Assembly (NCBI GenBank): GCA_028641055.1
Contig: CM054063.1
Span: 174,392,697 to 174,456,696 of the forward strand
Length of the DNA stretch: 64,000 nt
From: Alopecurus myosuroides
Lineage: Eukaryota; Streptophyta; Magnoliopsida; Poales; Poaceae
Direction: 5' to 3'
The position numbers and the translations under genes are program-made. Positions 56,656 to 64,000 of this stretch are shown here, one piece after another. The notes under the pieces are model-generated. The model made no database searches, was not told the origin of the DNA, and was given only the letters and a program-made list of their open reading frames with translations. How positions within the stretch are numbered: position 1 is the first letter of the stretch; each line of letters begins with the position of its first letter.

Positions 56656-59600
56656 GACGCCGGTGAGGCCATAACACATGGAGCGATATGGGATCTTTTG
56701 CACCCAAGACACATGGAACACTCTAACACACATTGTATGTCATTCCATGGTAGTTGGTGGGATTCAGACGCTCCAGAGCCCCTCTCCGGTGGAAACCCAA
56801 GCCCCGCCGTAGAAAAAGACGGAACTCCCGTCCTGGCCCCTCCACGTGAGCCAGAAGGGGTAGCAAAGTGGAACTAGTTGCTTGGTTGTGTCATGTTAGG
56901 CCCAAGGAACACCCAAGACAATGGTAGGTCCCACCTACTAGCAAGGTTCCCCCAGTTCCGTCAGATCCGGGAGTTTCGGGGTGTGAGCAGTCCCTGAAAC
57001 CGGAAGAGGGAATCCGACGCCCGTGAGGCCATAACACATGGAGTGATATGGGATCTTTTGCACCCAAGACACATGGAACACTCTAAAACACATTTTATGT
57101 CATTCCATGGTATTTGGTGGGATTCAGACGCTCCGGAGCCCCTCTCCGGTGGAAACCCGAGCCCCGCCGTAGAAAAAGACGGACCTGCCGTCCTGGCCCC
57201 TCCACTTGAGCCGGAAGGGGGTAGCAAAGTGGAACTAGTTTCTTGTTTGTGTCATGTTAGGCCCAAGGAACACCCAAGACAATTGTAGGGCCCACCTACT
57301 GGCAAGGTTCCCCCTGTTCCGTCAGATCCGGGAGTTTCGGGGTGTGAGTAGTCGTGGAACCCGGAAGAGGGAATCGGCGCCGGTGAGGCCATAACACATG
57401 GAGTGATATGGGATATTTTGCACCCAAGATACATGGAACACTCTAACACACATTGTATGTCATTCCATGGTAGTTGGTGGGATTCGGACGCTCCAGAGCC
57501 TCTCTCCACTGGAAACCCGAGCCCCGCCGTAGAAAAAGACGGAACTGCCGTCCTGGCCCCTCCACGTGAGCCGGAAGGGGGTATCAAAGTGGAACTGGTT
57601 GCTTGGTAGTTTCATGTTGGTCCCAAGTAACACCCAAGACAATGGTAGGGCCCACCTACTGGCAAGTTCCCCCAGTTCCGTGAGATCCGGGAGTTTCGGG
57701 GTGTGAGCAGTCCTCGAACCCGGAAGAGGGAATCCGACGCTGGTGAGGCCATAACACATGGAGTGATATGGGATATTTTGCACCCAATACACATGGAACA
57801 CTCTAACACACATTTTATGTCATTCCATGGTAGTTGCTGGGATTCAGACGCTCCGGAGCCCCTCTCCGGTGGAAACCCGAGCCCCGCCGTAGAAAAAGAC
57901 GGAACTGCCGTCCTGGCCCCTCCACGTGAGCCAGAAGGGGGTAGCAAAGTGGAACTAGTTTCTTTCTTGTGTCATGTTAGGACCAAGGAACACCCAAGAC
58001 AATGGTAGGGCCCACCTACTGGCAAGGTTCCCCCAGTTCCGTCAGATCCGGGAGTTTCGGGGTGTGAGCAGTCGTGGAACCCGGAAGAGGGAATCCGACG
58101 CCGGTGAGGCCATAACACATGGAGTGATATGGGATCTTTTTCAACCAAGACACATGGAACAATCTAGAACACATTGTATGTCATTCCATGGTAGTTGGTG
58201 GGATTCAGACGCTCCGGAGCCCCTCTCCGGTGGAAACCCGAGCCCCGCCGTAGAAAAAGTCGGAGCTACCGTCCTGGCCCCTCCACGTGAGCCGTAAGGG
58301 GGTAGCAAAGTGGAACTATCTGCTTGGTTGTGTCATTTTAGGCCCAAGGAACACCCAAGACAATGGTAGGGCCCACCTACTGTCAAGGTTCCCCCAGTTC
58401 CGTCAGATCCGGGAGTTTCGGGGTGTGAGCAGTCGTGGAACCCGGAAGAGGGAATCCGACGCCGGTGAGGCCATAACACATGGAGTGATATGGGATCTTT
58501 TTCACCCAAGACACATGGAACAATCTAGAACACATTGTATGTCATTCCATGGTAGTTGGTGGGATTCAGACGCTCCGGAGCCCCTCTCCGGTGGAAACCC
58601 GAGCCCCGCCGTAGAAAAAGACGGAGCTACCGTCATGGCCCCTCCACGTGAGCCGGAAGGGGGTAGCAAAGTGTAACTAGTTGCTTGGTTGTGTCATGTT
58701 AGGCCCAAGGAACACCCAAGACAATGGTAGGTCCCACCTACTGGCAAGGTTCCCCCAGTTCCGTCAGATCCGGGAGTTTCGGGGTGTGAGCAGTCGTGGA
58801 ACCCGGAAGAGGGAATCGGACGCCGGTGAGGCCATAACACATGGAGTGATATGGGATATTTTGCACCCAAGATACATGGAACACTCTAACACACATTTTA
58901 TGTCATTCCACGGTAGTTGGTGGGATTCAGACACTCCGGAGCCTCTCTCCGCTGGAAACCCGAGCCCCGCCGTAGAAAAAGACGGAACTGCCGTCCTGGC
59001 CCCTCCACGTGAGCCGGAAGGGGTATCAAAGTGGAACTAGTTTCTTGGTAGTGTCATGTTGGGACCAAGGAACACCCAAGACAATGGTAGGGCCCACCTA
59101 CTGGCAAGTTCCCCTAGTTCCGTCAGATCCGGGAGTTTCGGGGTGTGAGCAGTCCTGGAACCCGGAAGAGGGAATCCGACGCTGGTGAGGCCATAACACA
59201 TGGAGTGATATGGGATATTTTGCACCAAAGACACATGGAACATTCTAACACACATTGTATGTCATTCCATGGTAGTTGCTGGGATTCAGACGCTCCGGAG
59301 CCCCTCTCCGGTGGAAACCCGAGCCCCGCCGTAGAATAAGACGGAACTGCCGTCCTGGCCCCTCCACGTGAGCCGGAAGGGGGTAGCAAAGTGGAACTAG
59401 TTGCTTTATTGTGTCATGTTAGGACCAAGGAACACCCAAGACAATGGTAGGGCCCACCTACTGGCAAGGTACCCCAGTTCCGTCAGATCTGAGAGTTTCG
59501 AGGTGTGAGCAGTCGTGGAACCCGGAAGAGGGAATCCGACGCCGGTGAGGCCATAACACATGGAGTGATATGGGATCTTTTTCACCCAAGACACATGGAA

Positions 59601-62600
59601 CACTCTAGCACACATTGTATGTCATTCCATGGTAGTTGGTGGGATTCAGACGCTCCGGAGCCCCTCTCCGGTGGAAACCCGAGCCCCGCCGTAGAAAAAG
59701 ACGGAGCTGCCGTCCTGGCCCCTCCACGTGAGCCGGAAGGGGGTAGAAAAGTGGCACTAGTTGCTTGGTTGTGTCATTTTAGGCCCAAGGAACACCCAAG
59801 ACAATGGTAGGGCCCACATACTGGCAAGGTTCCCCCAGTTCCGTCAGATCCGGGAGTTTCGGGGTGTGAGCGGTCGTGGAACCCGGAAGAGGGAATCCGA
59901 CGCCTGTGAGGCCATAACACATGGAGTGATATGGGATATTTTGCACCCAAGACACATGGAACACTCTAAAACACATTGTATTTCATACCATGGTAGTTGG
60001 TGGGATTCAGACGCTCCGGAGCCCCTCTCCGGTGGAAACACGAGCGTCGCCGTAGAAAAAGACGGAGCTGCCGTCCTGGCCCCTCCACGTGAGCCGGAAA
60101 CGGGTAGAAAAGTGGATCTAGTTGCTTGGTTGTGTCATGTAAGGCCCAAGGAACACCCAAGACAATGGTAGGTCCCACCTACTGGCAAGGTTCCCCAGTT
60201 CCGTCAGATCCGGGAGTTTCGGGGTGTGAGCAGTCGTGGAACCCGGAAGAAGGAATCCGACGCCGGTGAGGCCATAACACATGGAGTGATATGGGATATT
60301 TTTCACCCAAGACACATGGAACACTCTAACACACAGTTTATGTCATTCCATGGTATTTGGTGGGATTCAGACGCTCCGGAGCCCCTCTCCGGTGGAAACC
60401 CGAGCCCCGCCGTAGAAAAAGACAGAGCTGCCGTCCTGGCCCCTCCACGTGAGCTGGAAGGGGGTAGCAAAGTGGAACTATTTTCTTGGTTGTGTCATTT
60501 TAGGCCCAAGGAACACCCAAGACAATGTTAGGTCCCACCTACTGACAAGGTTCCCCCAGTTCCGTCAGATCCGGGAGTTTCGGGGTGTGAGCAGTCGTGG
60601 AACCCGGAAGAGGGAATCCGACGCCGGTGAGGCCATAACACATAGAGTGATATGGGATATTTTGCACCCAAGACACATGGAACACTCTAACACACATTTT
60701 ATGTCATTCCATGGTAGTTGGTGGGTTTCAGACGCTCTGGAGCCCCTCTCCGGTGGAAACCCGAGCCCCGCCGTAGAAAAAGACGGAGTTGCTGTCCTAG
60801 CCCCTCCACGTGAGCCGGAAGGCGGTAGAAAAGTGGAACTATTTGCTTGGTTGTGTCATGTTAGGCCCAAGGAACACCCAAGACAATGGTAGGGCCCACC
60901 TACTGTCAAGGTTCCCCCAGTTCCGTCAGATCCGGGAGTTTCGGGGTGTGAGCTGTCGTGGAACCCGGAAGAGGGAATCCGACGCCGGTGAGGCCATAAC
61001 ACATGGAGTGATATGGGATCTTTTTCACCCAAGACACATGGAACAATCTAGAACACATTGTATGTCATTCCATGGTAGTTGGTGGGATTCAGACGCTCCG
61101 GAGCCCCTCTCCGGTGGAAACCCGAGCCCCGCCGTAGAAAAAGACGGAGCTACCGTCATGGCCCCTCCACGTGAGCCGGAAGGGGGTAGAAAAGTGTAAC
61201 TAGTTGCTTGGTTGTGTCATGTTAGGCCCAAGGAACACCCAAGACAATGGTAGGTCCCACCTACTGGCAAGGTTCCCCCAGTACCGTCAGATCCGGGAGT
61301 TTCGGGGTGTGAGCAGTCGTGGAACCCGGAAGAGGGAATCGGACGCCGGTGAGGCCATAACACATGGAGTGATATGGGATATTTTGCACCAAAGACACAT
61401 GGAACATTCTAACACACATTGTATGTCATTCCATGGTAGTTGCTGGGATTCAGACGCTCCGGAGCCCCTCTCCGGTGGAAACCCGAGCCCCGCCGTAGAA
61501 TAAGACGGAACTGCCGTCCTGGCCCCTCCACGTGAGCCGGAAGGGGGTAGCAAAGTGGAACTAGTTGCTTTATTGTGTCATGTTAGGACCAAGGAACACC
61601 CAAGACAATGGTAGGGCCCACCTACTGGCAAGGTACCCCAGTTCCGTCAGATCTGAGAGTTTCGAGGTGTGAGCAGTCGTGGAACCCGGAAGAGGGAATC
61701 CGACGCCGGTGAGGCCATAACACATGGAGTGATATGGGATCTTTTTCACCCAAGACACATGGAACACTCTAGCACACATTGTATGTCATTCCATGGTAGT
61801 TGGTGGGATTCAGACGCTCCGGAGCCCCTCTCCGGTGGAAACCCGAGCCCCGCCGTAGAAAAAGACGGAGCTGCCGTCCTGGCCCCTCCACGTGAGCCGG
61901 AAGGGGGTAGAAAAGTGGAACTAGTTGCTTGGTTGTGTCATTTTAGGCCCAAGGAACACCCAAGACAATGGTAGGGCCCACCTACTGGCAAGGTTCCCCC
62001 AGTTCCGTCAGATCCGGGAGTTTCGGGGTGTGAGCAGTCGTGGAACCCGGAAGAGGGAATCCGACGCCGGTGAGGCCATAACACATGGAGTGATATGGGA
62101 TATTTTGCACCCAAGACACATGGAACACTCTAAAACACATTGTATGTCATACCATGGTAGTTGGTGGGATTCAGACGCTCCGGAGCCCCTCTCCGGTGGA
62201 AACACGAGCGTCGCCGTAGAAAAAGACGGAGCTGCCGTCCTGGCCCCTCCACGTGAGCCGGAAACGGGTAGAAAAGTGGATCTAGTTGCTTGGTTGTGTC
62301 ATGTAAGGCCCAAGGAACACCCAAGACAATGGTAGGTCCCACCTACTGGCAAGGTTCCCCCAGTTCCGTCAGATCCGGGAGTTTCGGGGTGTGAGCAGTC
62401 ATGGAACCCGGAAGAGGGAATCCGACGCCGGTGAGGCCATAACACATGGAGTGATATGGGATATTTTTCACCCAAGACACATGGAACACTCTAACACACA
62501 TTTTATGTCATTCCATGGTATTTGGTGGGATTCAGACGCTCCGGAGCCCCTCTCCGGTGGAAACCCGAGCCCCGCCGTAGAAAAAGACAGAGCTGCCGTC

Positions 62601-64000
62601 CTGGCCCCTCCACGTGAGCTGGAAGGGGGTAGCAAAGTGGAACTAGTTTCTTGGTTGTGTCATTTTAGGCCCAAGGAACACCCAAGACAATGTTAGGTCC
62701 CACCTACTGACAAGGTTCCCCCAGTTCCGTCAGATCCGGGAGTTTCGGGGTGTGAGCAGTCGTGGAACCCGGAAGAGGGAATCCGACGCCGGTGAGGCCA
62801 TAACACATGGAGTGATATGGGATATTTTGCACCCAAGACACATGGAACACTCTAACACACATTTTATGTCATTCCATGGTAGTTGGTGGGATTCAGACGC
62901 TCTGGAGCCCCTCTCCGGTGGAAACCCGAGCCCCGCCGTAGAAAAAGACGGAGTTGCTGTCCTAGGCCCCTCCACGTGAGCCGGAAGGCGGTAGAAAAGT
63001 GGAACTAGTTGCTTGGTTGTGTCATGTTAGGCCCAAGGAACACCCAAGACAATGGTAGGGCCCACCTACTGGCAAGGTTCCCCCAGTTCCGTCAGATCCG
63101 GGAGTTTCGGGGTGTGAGCAGTCGTGGAACCCGGAAGAGGGAATCCGACGCCGGTGAGGCCATAACACATGGAGTGATATGGGATCTTTTGCACCCAAGA
63201 CACATGGAACACTCTAACACACATTGTATGTCATTCCATGGTAGTTGGTGGGATTCAGACGCTCCGGAGCCCCTCTCCGGTGGAAACCCGAGCCCCGCCG
63301 TAGAAAAAGACGGAGCTGCCGTCATGGCCCCTCCACGTGAGCCGGAAGGGGGTAGAAAAGTGGAACTAGTTGCTTGGTTGTGTCATGTTAGGCCCAAGGA
63401 ACACCCAAGACAATGGTAGGTCCCACCTACTGGCAAGGTTCCCCCAGTTCCGTCAGATCCGGGAGTTTCGGGGTGTGAGCAGTCGTGGAACCCGGAAGAG
63501 GGAATCCGACGCCGGTGAGGCCATAACACATGGAGTGATATGGGATATTTTGCACCCAAGACACATGGAACACTCTAACACACATTTTATGTCATTCCAT
63601 GGTAGTTGGTGGGATTCAGACGCTCCGGAGCCCCTCTCCGGTGGAAACCCGAGCCCCGCCGTAGAAAAAGACGGAACTGCCGTCCTGGCCCCTCCACGTG
63701 AGCCGGAAGGGGGTAGCAAAGTGGAACTAGTTTCTTGGTTGTGTCATGTTAGGCCCAAGGAACACCCAAGACAATGGTAGGGCCCACCTACTGTCAAGGT
63801 TCCCCAGTTCCGTCAGATCCGGGAGTTTCGGGGTGTGAGCAGTCGTGGAACCCGGAAGAGGGAATCCGACGCCGGTGAGGCCATAACACATGGAGTGATA
63901 TGGGATATTTTACACCAAAGACACATGGAACACTCTAACACACATTGTATGTCATTCCATGGTAGTTGGTGGGATTCAGACGCTCCGGAGCCCCTCTCCG
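56656..64000. repeat. 361-bp tandem repeat, right part (about 20 copies, continues past window)
   Basis: Resumes at GAC/GCCGGTGAGGCC exactly where 34242 left off. About 20 head-to-tail monomers. Subtypes differ at a few sites, for example TCTTTTGCACCC, ATTTTGCACCC or CTTTTTTCACCC, and GAACTGCC against GAGCTACC. Blocks of subtypes recur at an offset of 2164 bp (59123-60531 against 61287-62696). No gene. Confidence 0.94.

Larger units (their letters stand above)
29999..64000. mobile_element. Outer CACTA transposon, left end and body (right end outside window)
   Basis: The terminus CACTACTGGAAAATTCAACG is a CACTA-superfamily end. Within 700 bp come many direct and inverted copies of TGCCGAGTG/CACTCGGCA, the expected subterminal transposase sites. 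A TATA box and a 180-codon gene follow, then the 361-bp tandem array that runs to the window edge, broken by the inner CACTA (34243-56655). That the array belongs to this transposon is an inference from position and from the known habit of CACTA elements of carrying tandem repeats; the right terminus is not visible. Confidence 0.6.

Noticed and set aside
56700..64000. Many 100-136 codon frames recurring every 361 bp on plus, and similar frames on minus
   Set aside because: They arise because a satellite monomer with few stops is repeated. Frames shift from monomer to monomer (361 is not divisible by three), occur on both strands and lack any domain.

Overview
The window is repeat DNA from a large-genome grass, most likely a pooid or Triticeae-type cereal. 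I infer this from the mix of element types: Ty3/gypsy elements of the Tat lineage carrying antisense genes, an Athila-like LTR of a kind I associate with wheat and barley, a 4-kb LTR starting TGTAACATCCC, CACTA elements filled with tandem repeats, Stowaway MITEs, a Mutator-like element and a hAT. I see no conserved single-copy host gene. Almost all 64 kb is explained by nested transposons and two satellite-like arrays.

Layout. 1-1174 and 11732-14017 are old, unclassified repeat DNA split by a very young, complete Ty3/gypsy element (1175-11726; 454-bp LTRs, 5-bp duplication CGAGT). A hAT-type non-autonomous element (14026-14489, 8-bp duplication) and degenerate Athila-like pieces follow. At 19230-20611 is an Athila-like LTR on the minus strand. 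Its internal part is cut by a 4-kb LTR (21686-25694) with a perfect tRNA-iMet-type primer site. A Mutator-like element (27026-28978) holds a MITE that itself holds a 64-bp poly(A)-ended retroposed fragment.

From 29999 to beyond the right edge I infer one large CACTA transposon (outer CACTA): CACTACTGG terminus, TGCCGAGTG/CACTCGGCA subterminal repeats, a TATA box, a 180-codon gene, then a 361-bp tandem repeat (31621-34242). That array is interrupted by a second CACTA of 22.4 kb (inner CACTA, 34243-56655, duplication GAC) and resumes at 56656 to the window end. The inner CACTA carries its own 672-bp tandem array (49931-55655) and an older Ty3/gypsy element (36812-49017), whose right LTR is truncated.

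How the genes fit together. Both Ty3/gypsy elements have the same plan: a minus-strand gag-pol (protease, reverse transcriptase, two RNase H modules, integrase) faces a plus-strand multi-exon gene with its own TATA box. In element 1 the antisense gene can be read as six GT-AG exons giving an uninterrupted frame of 900 codons. In element 2 the first three introns have the same phases (0, 1, 2) although sequence and length differ. Element 1 lacks the gag capsid region yet has almost identical LTRs, so it probably moved recently with gag supplied in trans. Element 2 keeps gag but has three in-frame TAG stops in pol. The most noteworthy items are the conserved spliced antisense gene, the gag-less young element, and the two CACTA transposons that each carry a different satellite array, one inserted in the array of the other.
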